Part shown: positions 46,485-55,439 of the stretch, piece after piece
Numbering within the stretch: position 1 is the stretch's first letter
How the letters are laid out: every line of letters begins with the position of its first letter
Source: Pelomonas dachongensis
GTDB lineage: Bacteria; Pseudomonadota; Gammaproteobacteria; Burkholderiales; Burkholderiaceae_C
Assembly (NCBI RefSeq): GCF_043555865.1
Contig: NZ_JBIGHY010000003.1
Span: 186,001 to 250,000, forward strand
Direction of reading: 5' to 3'
DNA length: 64,000 nucleotides
Translations under genes and position numbers: made by a program
Notes under the pieces: generated by a model
What the model was told of the DNA's origin: nothing
Databases searched by the model: none
Seen by the model: only the letters and a program-made list of their open reading frames with translations

Positions 46485-47143
46485 ATCTCGTCCAGGCCAT
46501 CGAATGGGCGGAGGGCCACCACCGGCGCGGGCTGTACTCGCCCATCGGCGTGGGCTTTCACTGGGTGATGGCGGCGCTGATGATCTTCCAGCTGGGCTTC
46601 GGCTGGTACCTCAGCTGGCTGCCGGCCGGGGGCGACAAGCTGCTGGGCTACCAGACGCACGCGGAGGTCGGCCTGACCCTGATGGTGCTGGGCTCGCTGC
46701 GCTTCCTGTGGCGCAGCCAGATCGGCGGGCCGGACAACGTGGATGAAAACTCTTTCAGCGGCCGTGCCAGCCACGCGCTGCAGGTCTGGTTCTACTTCAG
46801 CTTCTTCGCGCTGCCGCTGAGCGGCTGGGTCATGTGGTCCACGCTGCCAGGCGACCTGCCGCTGTCCATCGCCGGCGTCATCCCATTTCCCAACCTGCCG
46901 TTCGACCAGCTGTCCGAGCAGCTGCAGTTCACGCTGATGCAGGGCGCGGCGACCGTGCATGTGTGGATCGTCTGGATCACCGCGCTGGCCATCCCCGGCC
47001 ACGCTGGCGCAGCGGTGCTGCACTACGTGGTCAAGCGCGACCGCGTGCTGCCGTCCATGCTGGACCTCAACGGGCCGGACCAGCCGGGCGTGGTGGGGTC
47101 TGCGCCAGATGCCGACTCAGGCCGTCAACCTCCTCGGGCTTGA
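46481..47143 (+). CDS. Cytochrome b561-family di-haem membrane protein
   Basis: A 220-residue protein with four membrane helices carrying haem-ligand histidines: YSPIGVGFHWVMAALM in helix 1, YQTHAEVGLTLMVLGSLRFLW in helix 2 and MQGAATVHVWIVWITALAIPGHAGAAVLHY at the end. It probably exchanges electrons between quinol and periplasmic carriers. It overlaps the ctaG stop (ATGA). Its last 77 bases overlap the 3' end of the convergent di-haem cytochrome gene. Confidence 0.9.
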   Translation: MNLVQAIEWAEGHHRRGLYSPIGVGFHWVMAALMIFQLGFGWYLSWLPAGGDKLLGYQTHAEVGLTLMVLGSLRFLWRSQIGGPDNVDENSFSGRASHALQVWFYFSFFALPLSGWVMWSTLPGDLPLSIAGVIPFPNLPFDQLSEQLQFTLMQGAATVHVWIVWITALAIPGHAGAAVLHYVVKRDRVLPSMLDLNGPDQPGVVGSAPDADSGRQPPRA

Positions 47144-47717
47144 GTGCCTGCGCCACCTTCAACATCTGATGATTGCCATCATTGCGCCGCTTGCTCACCT
47201 GCCAGTCCCGCAGCTGCTGGGCCAGGTACGTCGCTGGCTGGCCGGCCAGCGGCGGGCCCAGCGGCGTGCCTTCGCCCTGCACCCCATGGCACTGCTGGCA
47301 GGCACGGACGTAGAGCGCCGCGGTGGCCGCAGGCGGGGCTCCGGCCGCGCTGGAAGCGCTGGCCGCCAGCGCCGGCACGGGCAGCGCCGCGTAGTAGTTG
47401 GCCACCCGCACGCGCTCGTGGCTGTCGAGAAAGCGCGCCACGTCGCGCATCACCGCGTGGGGACGCAGGCCGGCGGCGTAGTCCTCCATCTGCTTTTGCA
47501 GATAGCCGGCGGGCAGGCCGGCCAGGCGCGGCGCGTCGAAGCCGTTGCCCTCGCCACGCGCACCGTGGCAGCTGACGCACGCGTAGCGCGCACCGGCCTC
47601 GCCGCCGCTCATCGCGATCAGCTCGCCGCCGCGGCTCCAGCGGTCGTCGCTGGGCGCCATGCGGTCGGTGCAGGCGACGAGGGGAAGCAGCAGCAGGTAC
47701 AGAGGCAGGTGACGCAT
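47067..47717 (-). CDS. Di-haem cytochrome c lipoprotein (c4-like)
   Basis: A 216-residue lipoprotein: MRHLPLYLLLLPLVAC is a short signal with a lipobox Cys. Two class-I cytochrome c domains follow, each with a haem site: YACVSCHGARGEGNG and QQCHGVQGEGTPLGP (CQQCH), and a distal Met in each half. It resembles cytochrome c4. As a membrane-tethered carrier it could pass electrons to the adjacent oxidase. Its start lies 13 bases from the start of the divergent single-haem lipoprotein. Confidence 0.9.
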   Translation of the reverse strand: MRHLPLYLLLLPLVACTDRMAPSDDRWSRGGELIAMSGGEAGARYACVSCHGARGEGNGFDAPRLAGLPAGYLQKQMEDYAAGLRPHAVMRDVARFLDSHERVRVANYYAALPVPALAASASSAAGAPPAATAALYVRACQQCHGVQGEGTPLGPPLAGQPATYLAQQLRDWQVSKRRNDGNHQMLKVAQALKPEEVDGLSRHLAQTPPRPAGPAR

Positions 47718-47730
47718 GGCAGCTGAAGAG

Positions 47731-48138
47731 ATGACGGTTGCAATCATGGCAAGGCGCGCGCCAGCCTTGGGTCTGCTGGTGCCACAGCTGTTGGTGTCCG
47801 TGCTGCTGGCCGCCTGCGACGGCCCGCCAGACCGCACGCCCACGCTCGGCGACGCCGACGTGAAGCGCGGCCGCCAGCTCGTCACCGACAAGGGCTGCGT
47901 GGCCTGCCACGCCTTTCCCGACGTGAAGTGGCCGCGCGGCGGCCTCGGACCGGCGCTGGACGGCTTCGGCCGCCAGGGCCTGATCGCCGGGCGCCTGCCC
48001 AACCAGCCTGGCGTGCTGATGCAGTTCGTGCGCGATGCGCCCGCCCAGATACCCGGCACGGCCATGCCGGCCATCCCCATGACCGACCAGGAAGCCCGTG
48101 ATGTCACCGCCTACCTCCTCCAGCTCCAGCCTCGCTGA
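47731..48138 (+). CDS. Single-haem cytochrome c lipoprotein
   Basis: A 135-residue lipoprotein with signal and lipobox VLLAAC, then one cytochrome c domain with haem motif KGCVACHAFPD and a likely Met ligand in GTAMPAIPMTDQEARDVTAYLL. The start is uncertain: ATG 47716, 47731 and 47746 are all in frame. Its 3' end overlaps oxidase subunit II by 38 bases, so it belongs to the same operon. Confidence 0.85.
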   Translation: MTVAIMARRAPALGLLVPQLLVSVLLAACDGPPDRTPTLGDADVKRGRQLVTDKGCVACHAFPDVKWPRGGLGPALDGFGRQGLIAGRLPNQPGVLMQFVRDAPAQIPGTAMPAIPMTDQEARDVTAYLLQLQPR

Positions 48139-49078
48139 GGCCCTGAGCGGCTGGCCGCCGCCAGTGCTGGACCCGGCCGGCCCGTTCTCCAACTCCGTCA
48201 CCACGCTGGCCTGGGTGCTCATCGCGCTGGTCACGCTGATCTTCATCGGCGTCTGCGCGGCGCTGTGGGTGGCGCTGTACGGCAGCGACGCGCTGCGCGC
48301 CAAGCTCGGCGGCGAGCGGGTCGTCAAGTGGTTCGGCCTCGTCATCCCGGCCGGCGTGCTGCTGTTGCTGCTGGTGTGGGGCCTGACGCTGGTTCGCGGG
48401 CTCGGCACGGTGCAGGGCGACGAGCTGCGCATGCGCGTTTCCGGCAACATCTACTGGTGGCGCGTGTCCTACCTCGACGCTGCGGGCCGCGAGCTGCACG
48501 CCGATGCCAACGAGCTGCACATCCCGGTGGGCCGACCGGTCGTCGTGGACATGGTGTCGGAGGACGTCATCCACAGCTTCTGGGTGCCCCGGCTGGGCGG
48601 CAAGATGGACATGATCCCGGGTCGCACCAACCGGCTGAAGCTGCAGGCCGACAAGCCGGGCAGCTACGGCGGCCAGTGCGCCGAGTTCTGCGGCGGCGCG
48701 CATTCACTGATGGGCTTTGTCGTCATCGCGCATGAGGCCGCGGACTGGCAGCGCTGGATGGACGCGCGGCTGAAGCCTGCGCCCGCCGGCCTCAGCGTCG
48801 AAGCGCTGCGCGGCCGTCAGCTGTTCAGCGAGTTCGGCTGCGCGGCCTGCCACCGGGTGGCCGGCACGGACGCGCAAGGCATCTCCGGGCCCGACCTCAC
48901 CCACGTCGGCTCACGCAGGTCGCTCGGCGCCGGCATCCTGCCCAACACCCGCGCGACGCTGATCGGCTGGATCGCCGACAGCCAGTCCATCAAGCCCAAC
49001 AACCGCATGCCGGCCTACCGCTCGCTGAAGGCGGACGAGCTGAACGCGCTGGCCAGCTACATGGAGTCGTTGAAGTGA
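48101..49078 (+). CDS. Cytochrome c oxidase subunit II with fused cytochrome c (caa3 type)
   Basis: A 325-residue subunit II with two membrane helices, a CuA cupredoxin domain and a C-terminal cytochrome c domain. CuA ligands are all present: His in VIHSFWVPRLGGKMD, and Cys, Glu, Cys, His and Met in CAEFCGGAHSLMGF. The haem c site is GCAACHRVAG near residue 248, and a distal Met is in NNRMPAYR. ATG 48101 lies inside the preceding gene. Its stop overlaps the ATG of the fused subunit I-III gene. It accepts electrons from the neighbouring lipoprotein cytochromes. Confidence 0.95.
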   Translation: MSPPTSSSSSLAEALSGWPPPVLDPAGPFSNSVTTLAWVLIALVTLIFIGVCAALWVALYGSDALRAKLGGERVVKWFGLVIPAGVLLLLLVWGLTLVRGLGTVQGDELRMRVSGNIYWWRVSYLDAAGRELHADANELHIPVGRPVVVDMVSEDVIHSFWVPRLGGKMDMIPGRTNRLKLQADKPGSYGGQCAEFCGGAHSLMGFVVIAHEAADWQRWMDARLKPAPAGLSVEALRGRQLFSEFGCAACHRVAGTDAQGISGPDLTHVGSRRSLGAGILPNTRATLIGWIADSQSIKPNNRMPAYRSLKADELNALASYMESLK

Positions 49079-51666
49079 TGCAGCCTGCTGCTCCCGGCGT
49101 GCAGGGCGCCATCCGCGACAACGGGCCGTCGGAGACCGGCTTCGACACGAAGCTCTACGCGCGCTTCCCCACGCAAGGCGGCAGGCCCGCCGGCGAGCTG
49201 GAAGCGCTGGAAAAAGTCTGGGAGACGCCGACCGGCTGGCGGGCCTTCAGCGCCGTCAACAACAACTTCATCGGCTTCCTGTTCATCGTCACGGCCTTCG
49301 GCTTCTTCGTCGCGGCGGGCATCCTGTCGCTGGTGATGCGCGTGCAGCTGGCGGCACCCATGGCCGGCGTCGTGCCGCAGGAGACCTACAACCAGCTGTT
49401 CACGATGCACGGCTCGGTGATGATGTTCCTGTTCGCCGTGCCGGCCATCGAGGCGGTGGCCGTGATGCTGCTGCCGCAGATGATCGCGGCGCGCGACCTG
49501 CCGTTCCCGCGGCTATCGGCCTACTCGTACTGGGCCTACGCCATCGGCGGCACGGTGTTCTTCGGCTCCATCTTCTTCAGCCTGGCGCCGTCGGACGGGT
49601 GGTTCATGTACCCGCCGCTCAGCTCGGGCGTGTACTCCAAGGGCATCAACGCGGACTTCTGGCTGCTGGGCATCGGCTTCATCGAGATCAGCGCGATCGC
49701 CGGCGCCATCGAGCTGATCGTGGGCGTGCTGCGCACGCGCGCGCCGGGCATGACGCTGGCGAAGATGCCCGTCTACGCCTGGGCCGTGCTGATCTTCGGC
49801 GTCATGATCATCCTCGCCTTTCCGGCCATGATCATGGTGACCTTCCTGCTCGAGCTGGAACGCGCCTTTAACTGGCCGCTGTTCGACGCCACACGCGGCG
49901 GCGACCCGCTGCTGTACCAGCACCTGTTCTGGTTCTTCGGCCACCCGGACGTCTACATCATCTTCATCCCGGCGTCGGCCATGGTGTCGACCATGGTCGT
50001 CACCGTCGCGCAGAAGAAGCTGGTGGGGCATGAACTGGTGGTGCTGGCGATGATCGCCACCGGCTTCATCAGCTTCGGCGTGTGGGCCCACCACATGTTC
50101 ACGGTCGGCCTGCCGGGGCTGTCGGCGGGCTACTTCTCGGCGGCGTCGATGGCGGTGGCGATCCCCGCCGGGGCGCAGGTGTTCGCGTGGATCTGCACGC
50201 TGGCGGCCGGCCGCGTGCAGCGCAACGTGCCGTCGCTGTTCCTCGTCGGCGGTATCCTGATCTTCGTCATGGGCGGCCTCACAGGTGTCATGGTGGGCAT
50301 GGTGGCCTTCGACGGCCAGGCGCATGACACCTACTTCGTCGTCGCGCATTTCCACTACGTGCTGATCGGCGGCATGGTGTTCCCGCTGCTCGCCGGCTTC
50401 TACTACTGGACGCCGATGATCAACGGCCGGCAGCTGTCGGAGAAGGTCGGCCGCTGGGTGTTCTGGCTGTGCTTCACCGGCGTGCACGTGTGCTTCCTGC
50501 CCATGCACTTGAGCGGCCTGATGGGCATGCCGCGGCGCGTCGACACCTACCTGCCTGACCGCGCCTGGGACCTGCCCAACCTGATCTCCACCGTGGGCGC
50601 CTTCATCATGGCGGCTGGCGTGGCGCTGTTCATCGTCGATGCGCTGCGCTGCTACCTGCGCTTTGGTTCCGGCGGCAACGCGCGCAACGCGTTCGGTGGC
50701 GGCACGCTGGAATGGCTATCGGCCGGCAACTACAGCGTGCGCTCCATCCCCGTGGTCAGCCACCTGGAGCCGCTGTGGGCCGACCCCCAGCTGGCCGCGG
50801 ACGTCAACGCCGGCCGCTACTTCCTGCCGAACAGCGCCACCGGCCAGCGCGAGACGCTGGTCACCAGCCCCACGCGTGCCGAACCGCAGTACGTGCAGAT
50901 CATGCCGGGGCCGTCGTGGTGGCCACTGCTGTCCGCCGTGTTCACGGCCGGCGCATTTCTGCTGCTGACCGTGCAGGCGCTGACGCTGAGCGCCGCATGC
51001 GCCGTGCTGACCGTCGTGTGCCTGATGCGCTGGGTGTGGGGCAACGACCGGCACATCGCGCAGACCCACGTCGATGCCGGCGGCGGCATCCGGTTGCCCA
51101 CCTACGTGGCCGGCCCGCAGGCCCACGGCTGGTGGGCCTCGGTGCTGCTGTGCATCACGCTGGGCATGATCTTCCTGATGGCCATGTTCGGCTACCTGTA
51201 CCTGCACGGCGCGCATCCGGACTGGTGGCGCGTCGCCGCGCCGCGCAGCACACTGGGGCCGGGTCTTGCGCTGCTGGGCGTGGCCGCCGCCAGCGCCTGG
51301 GCCGCCCGGCCGCTGATGGCGCGGCTGAAGCGTGGCAGCGGCACGAGCGCGTCGCTGATGGGCCTCAGCGCGCTGTGCCTGGCCACGGCGCTGGGCGTGG
51401 ACGTGCGCGACTGGTGGGAGGCCGGCCTGCGCGGCGACGCCAGCGGCCAGGGCGCGACGGTCTACGCGATGCTGGCCTGGCACGGCAGCGTCGTCGTCGC
51501 GGTGCTGCTGTCGGCGTTCTATTACGCACTGCGCTGGATGCGCGGGCTGGCCCCCGGCCCCGTGAACAAGACGCTGGAGGCGCTGCGCATCCTGTTCATG
51601 TTCGCCGCCCTGGAGGGCACGGCCGGCCTGCTGCTGCCACGCGTGCTGCCCTGGAGCGGCCTGTGA
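49078..51666 (+). CDS. Fused haem-copper oxidase subunits I and III, divergent
   Basis: An 862-residue membrane protein: residues about 50-550 are the catalytic subunit I, and 610-860 is a subunit III-like part. Metal ligands are intact: low-spin haem His111 and His426, CuB His289, His338 and His339, high-spin haem His424, and the active-site Tyr293 in GHPDVY. Proton-path residues differ from mitochondrial-type oxidases: Asp291 replaces the usual Glu of HPEVY; Ser147-Ala148 replace the Asn pair after the D-channel Asp140; and Gln367 (IPAGAQVFAW) replaces the K-channel Lys. The missing Lys and the changed D-path mark a separate A-like lineage. O2 reduction is most likely, NO reduction is not excluded. 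Confidence 0.93.
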   Translation: MQPAAPGVQGAIRDNGPSETGFDTKLYARFPTQGGRPAGELEALEKVWETPTGWRAFSAVNNNFIGFLFIVTAFGFFVAAGILSLVMRVQLAAPMAGVVPQETYNQLFTMHGSVMMFLFAVPAIEAVAVMLLPQMIAARDLPFPRLSAYSYWAYAIGGTVFFGSIFFSLAPSDGWFMYPPLSSGVYSKGINADFWLLGIGFIEISAIAGAIELIVGVLRTRAPGMTLAKMPVYAWAVLIFGVMIILAFPAMIMVTFLLELERAFNWPLFDATRGGDPLLYQHLFWFFGHPDVYIIFIPASAMVSTMVVTVAQKKLVGHELVVLAMIATGFISFGVWAHHMFTVGLPGLSAGYFSAASMAVAIPAGAQVFAWICTLAAGRVQRNVPSLFLVGGILIFVMGGLTGVMVGMVAFDGQAHDTYFVVAHFHYVLIGGMVFPLLAGFYYWTPMINGRQLSEKVGRWVFWLCFTGVHVCFLPMHLSGLMGMPRRVDTYLPDRAWDLPNLISTVGAFIMAAGVALFIVDALRCYLRFGSGGNARNAFGGGTLEWLSAGNYSVRSIPVVSHLEPLWADPQLAADVNAGRYFLPNSATGQRETLVTSPTRAEPQYVQIMPGPSWWPLLSAVFTAGAFLLLTVQALTLSAACAVLTVVCLMRWVWGNDRHIAQTHVDAGGGIRLPTYVAGPQAHGWWASVLLCITLGMIFLMAMFGYLYLHGAHPDWWRVAAPRSTLGPGLALLGVAAASAWAARPLMARLKRGSGTSASLMGLSALCLATALGVDVRDWWEAGLRGDASGQGATVYAMLAWHGSVVVAVLLSAFYYALRWMRGLAPGPVNKTLEALRILFMFAALEGTAGLLLPRVLPWSGL

Positions 51667-51962
51667 AGCCGTCGAGCTGGCCCCCGCTGCTGACGGCCTT
51701 CACGATCTGGTTCGTGCATTTCATGGCCTGCTGGGCCGCGGGCGAGCTGGTCTGGCCCCAGCAACGGGCAGCCAACGCCACCGCCTGGGCCGCGACGGCG
51801 CTGGCGCTGCTGGCGCTGGGCGCGCACGCGGTGCACCTGCAACGCCGGCACGTGGCCGGCGCCCTGCCCGGCTGGCAGCGCCGTTTCGCGCAGGGCGCCA
51901 CGGCCCTGGCGACCGTCGCCGTGCTGTTCAGTGCGTTGCCGGCGGTCGTGCTGCTGCCTTGA
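51663..51962 (+). CDS. Small three-helix membrane protein of the oxidase operon
   Basis: A 99-residue protein starting at GTG 51663, which overlaps the stop of the I-III fusion (GTGA). Three hydrophobic segments cover most of it (LLTAFTIWFVHFMACWAAGE, WAATALALLALGAHAVH, LATVAVLFSALPAVVLL). No family was recognised, but position and coupling suggest a small oxidase subunit (subunit IV-like) or assembly partner. Confidence 0.75.
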   Translation: MKPSSWPPLLTAFTIWFVHFMACWAAGELVWPQQRAANATAWAATALALLALGAHAVHLQRRHVAGALPGWQRRFAQGATALATVAVLFSALPAVVLLP

Positions 51963-52058
51963 GACTTCTTCTTGCTGCGCGTCCTCAGCAGCTGACGCGC
52001 GCCATGGCGGAGGGACGCCATGTGGTGAACGGACAATCAGCGCTCACCTGGACCCCCC

Positions 52059-53084
52059 ATGACCGACGCCCGATACACGACCCTGCCGTCCTGGCCGCCT
52101 GCCTACCCGGCAAGCGGCGCCAGCGCCACGCTGAAATGCCTCAACGAGGACTTCCTCGTGACCGAGCTTCCGCTGCAGCTGCCCGCCGGTGAGGGCGAGC
52201 ACCTCTGGCTGGACGTGCAGAAGAACGGCGCCAACACCGCGTTCGTCGCGCAGCAACTGGCGGTCGCCGCCGGCGTGAACGAGTGGGACGTGGGCTATGC
52301 CGGCCTGAAGGACCGCTACGCGATCACCCGCCAGTGGTTCAGCATCTATCTCCCCATTGCCAAAGGGAAAGGCGAAACCCCCGTCCTGACCGGCCTTCAG
52401 CACCCGGAGTTCAAAGTGCTGAGCCAGAGTCGCCACGTGAAGAAGCTGCGCCCCGGTGACCTGCAGGGCAACGCCTTTCGCATCGTGCTGCGTGACGTGA
52501 GCGGCGATCGCGATGCCATCGAAGCCAACCTGAAGGCCGCTGCATCACAGGGTGTGCCCAACTACTTCGGCGCTCAGCGCTTCGGCTTCGACGGCGGCAA
52601 CGTCGAGCAGGGCCGCGCCATGCTGGCGCGCGAAATCCGCGTGCGCAACCCGAAGAAGAAAGGCATCTACTTGTCGGCGGTGCGCTCATTCGTCTTCAAC
52701 GAGGTGCTGGCGCTGCGCATCCGGCAACGACTGTGGGGCCAGACGTTGCCGGGCGACGTGATGGATGAGGCGGGCCTGCCCACCGGGCCGCTGTGGGGAC
52801 GGGGCCGCGTGGCCAGCACCGATGACGCGCAGGCGCTGGAGAACAGCGTCGCTGAACAGCACGCCACCCTGTGCGACGGCATGGAACACGCCGGACTGGA
52901 GCAGGAACGCCGCGCCCTGGTGGCGCGCCCGGTGGACATGTCATGGCAATGGCCGCAGGCCGACCAGCTGGTGCTGACGTTCGCGTTGCCCGCCGGCAAC
53001 TACGCCACGTCGGTGCTGAACGAGATCCTCCACACCGCCGAGCCTGAGCGGCACACCGACGCCGAGGCCACGGCTGCCGAGTGA
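52059..53084 (+). CDS. truD: tRNA pseudouridine(13) synthase
   Basis: Makes pseudouridine at position 13 of tRNA-Glu. The 341-residue protein has the TruD signature GYAGLKDRYAITRQWFS with catalytic Asp85, the NYFGAQRFG motif near residue 167, and GNAFRIVLRDV. Length is normal. It starts 96 bases after the oxidase operon and is probably a separate unit. Confidence 0.96.
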   Translation: MTDARYTTLPSWPPAYPASGASATLKCLNEDFLVTELPLQLPAGEGEHLWLDVQKNGANTAFVAQQLAVAAGVNEWDVGYAGLKDRYAITRQWFSIYLPIAKGKGETPVLTGLQHPEFKVLSQSRHVKKLRPGDLQGNAFRIVLRDVSGDRDAIEANLKAAASQGVPNYFGAQRFGFDGGNVEQGRAMLAREIRVRNPKKKGIYLSAVRSFVFNEVLALRIRQRLWGQTLPGDVMDEAGLPTGPLWGRGRVASTDDAQALENSVAEQHATLCDGMEHAGLEQERRALVARPVDMSWQWPQADQLVLTFALPAGNYATSVLNEILHTAEPERHTDAEATAAE

Positions 53085-53225
53085 CGCTACCAATCGCCGA
53101 GTGCGGGCGGGTGCAGGCGCTGCCCCTGAGGTCCGCGATAGCACATCCCGCAGCAACCGCACGCATCGCAGGGCTGCCGCAGTCCGCTTAGCCTGCGAAC
53201 CATCGCACCTATCCTTTCCCCATCC

Positions 53226-54308
53226 ATGCCCACGCTTTTCGACCCCGTCCGGTTCGGCGACATCCAGCTTGCCAACCGCCTCGTCATGGCCCCGCTGACC
53301 CGCAACCGGTCGCCGCGCCAGACGCCGCATGCGCTGACCGTCGAGTACTACCGCCAGCGCGCCAGCGCCGGCCTGTTGATTACCGAGGCCACGCAGATCC
53401 GCCCCGACGGCCAGGGTTACTTCGACACACCCGGCATCCACACGCCGGAGCAGATCGCCGCCTGGAAGCAGGTGACCGACGCCGTGCATGCGGAGCGCGG
53501 CAAGATCGTCGTGCAGCTGTGGCACGTGGGCCGCATCTCGGTAAACAGCCTGCAGCCGGGCGGCCAGGCACCGGTGTCGTCCACCGCTCGCGCAGCCAAG
53601 ACGCGCACCTACGCCGCCCACGGCGAGCTGGTGCCCACCGACACGCCACGCGCGCTGCGCGCCGACGAGCTACCGCAGCTGATTGCCGACTACGCACAGG
53701 CGGCGAAGAACGCGATCGAAGCCGGCTTCGACGGCGTGGAGGTGCACGCGGCCAACGGCTACCTGCTGGAGCAGTTCCTGCGCGACAGCGCCAATGACCG
53801 CACCGACGGTTACGGCGGCGCCATCGAGAACCGCGCGCGGCTTCTGGTCGAGGTCATGACGGCCGTGGCCGGCGCCATCGGGGCGGGCCGCACGTCGCTG
53901 CGCCTGAGCCCGGTCACGCCGGCCAACGACATCGGCCAGGACAGCGATCCGCAAGCCCTCTTCAACCATGTCGCCGACCAACTCGCACCGCTGAAGCTGG
54001 CGTTCCTGGAGGTCGTCGAGGGCGCCACCGGCGGCCCGCGCGACAACGCGCCATTCGACTACGCCGAGCTGCGCCGCCGCTTTGCCGGCCCCTACATCGC
54101 CAACAACGGCTACGACCGGGCCATGGCTCTGGACGCCGTGGCCAGCGGGCGCGTGGACGCGGTTGCCATCGGCCGGCCGTTCATCAGCAACCCGGACCTC
54201 GTCGAGCGCATCCGCGACGACCTGCCCTGGGCCACGCCGCAGAAGGAGACCTTCTACGGCGGCGGCGCCGAGGGCTACACGGACTACCCGACGGTGCGCG
54301 CCGCCTGA
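53226..54308 (+). CDS. Old yellow enzyme family flavin oxidoreductase (NemA-like)
   Basis: A 360-residue FMN enzyme that reduces activated C=C bonds or nitro groups with NAD(P)H. Visible: NRLVMAPLTRNRSP (FMN phosphate and Thr contact), VQLWHVGRIS (Gln/His active-site area), GVEVHAANGYLLEQFLRDSAN (His-Asn substrate pair), NRTDGYGG-type segment NDRTDGYGGAIENR, and VAIGRPFISNPDL. The alkene or quinone partner is unknown. It is convergent with the beta-helix gene, which ends right next to it. Confidence 0.95.
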   Translation: MPTLFDPVRFGDIQLANRLVMAPLTRNRSPRQTPHALTVEYYRQRASAGLLITEATQIRPDGQGYFDTPGIHTPEQIAAWKQVTDAVHAERGKIVVQLWHVGRISVNSLQPGGQAPVSSTARAAKTRTYAAHGELVPTDTPRALRADELPQLIADYAQAAKNAIEAGFDGVEVHAANGYLLEQFLRDSANDRTDGYGGAIENRARLLVEVMTAVAGAIGAGRTSLRLSPVTPANDIGQDSDPQALFNHVADQLAPLKLAFLEVVEGATGGPRDNAPFDYAELRRRFAGPYIANNGYDRAMALDAVASGRVDAVAIGRPFISNPDLVERIRDDLPWATPQKETFYGGGAEGYTDYPTVRAA

Positions 54309-55439
54309 TCAGGACTGGAAGGCACCGGGGCTGAGCGCGGGGCCGGCGAGCGCCAGCGTGCCGCGCGGGTGGCGGTACTCGCGCGACGGGCTGAGCTTCA
54401 ACCCCTCGGCCTCGCCCATGTCCTGCGCCTTGCCGCGCAGGCCGGAGCCGGGCTTCAAGCGGAAGTCCTCGCGCACCGCGCGCACGAACTCCTCCCAGCC
54501 GGCCGTGAAGTTGGCGCGCCGCGTCCAGTGGCCCTGCGCCGCCAGCTGCGGCGTGCCGACGAGCAGGTTGTTGGCCACCATCACGTCGATGTTGGGCGGC
54601 GTCACGCGCAACCAGACGCCGCCGTTGGCCTTTTGGTCCACCAGCGTGTTGTGCACCAGGTAGAGCGCCTGCCGAGGCCACTTGGCGCCCTCCACGCCGA
54701 ACGAGATCACGTGCGGGTTGTCCGTCGTCGAGCTCTGCATGATGAAGTTGCCCATCACCACGGCCACGCCGCCGTTGGGGAACTCCAGCTCGTAGCTGGC
54801 GCGCCCGCCGACCTCGTCGGTGAGGCGGTTGTAGAGGATGTGGTTGACCGCCGCGCGGCTCTTCAGCAGATGGCCCAGCAAGCCACCGTGGAAGTAGCTG
54901 CCCGTGACGGCCAGCCGCTTGATGGTGCCGACGTAGAGGTTGTGCGTCAGGCCGCGGCGCAGCGGGATCGCGGCGAACTCGCAGTCGACGATGTCCAGCT
55001 CGATGCTGTCGTCGTTGGACGCCAGCAGGCCGTTCTCGTTGTCGCGGAAGCCGCAGTTCACCAGCGTCAGCGAGCCCGCCTCCAGACGGATGCCCGCACC
55101 GTTGCCGTCGGGCACGCTGCAGCCGAGGAAGTCGAAGCCCTCGATGCGCAGGCGCCGGCCGGTGGCGACGAACAGGCCCTTGCCCTGCGCATGCGCACCG
55201 GCTGCGACCACACGCACGCGGCCGCCCACCGCGCGCAGGGTCAGGTCGTGCTGCGGCCACACGGCGACATCGGCGATGTAGTCGCCCGCGTCCACCTCGA
55301 TCAGCGTGCCGTCCCGGGCCTGGCGCGCCGCCGCCGCCAGCGACCGCACGGCCTGGCGCGGCCCGACCTTCAGCACCGGCCCGGCATGCGCGGCCAGCGG
55401 CAGCAGGCCGGCTGCGCCCAGCAACAAGCGCCGTCGCAT
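54309..55439 (-). CDS. Exported right-handed beta-helix repeat protein
   Basis: A 376-residue protein with a signal peptide containing an Arg stretch (MRRRLLLGAAGLLPLAAHAG) and then short parallel beta-helix coils rich in Asn and Gly: GAGIRLEAGSLTLVNCGFRDN, NGLLASNDDSIELDIVDCEF, VTGSYFHGGLLGHLLKSR and NGGVAVVMGNFIMQSS. Such proteins are pectate-lyase-like, often polysaccharide-active, but no catalytic Lys/Arg/Asp set could be fixed. The start codon shares a base with the stop of the MOSC gene. Confidence 0.85.
   Translation of the reverse strand: MRRRLLLGAAGLLPLAAHAGPVLKVGPRQAVRSLAAAARQARDGTLIEVDAGDYIADVAVWPQHDLTLRAVGGRVRVVAAGAHAQGKGLFVATGRRLRIEGFDFLGCSVPDGNGAGIRLEAGSLTLVNCGFRDNENGLLASNDDSIELDIVDCEFAAIPLRRGLTHNLYVGTIKRLAVTGSYFHGGLLGHLLKSRAAVNHILYNRLTDEVGGRASYELEFPNGGVAVVMGNFIMQSSTTDNPHVISFGVEGAKWPRQALYLVHNTLVDQKANGGVWLRVTPPNIDVMVANNLLVGTPQLAAQGHWTRRANFTAGWEEFVRAVREDFRLKPGSGLRGKAQDMGEAEGLKLSPSREYRHPRGTLALAGPALSPGAFQS

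Noticed and set aside
49078..51666. Firm naming of the oxidase as an NO reductase (eNOR)
   Set aside because: The active-site tyrosine is retained and subunit assignments fit a caa3 oxidase; the channel substitutions alone do not prove NO reduction.
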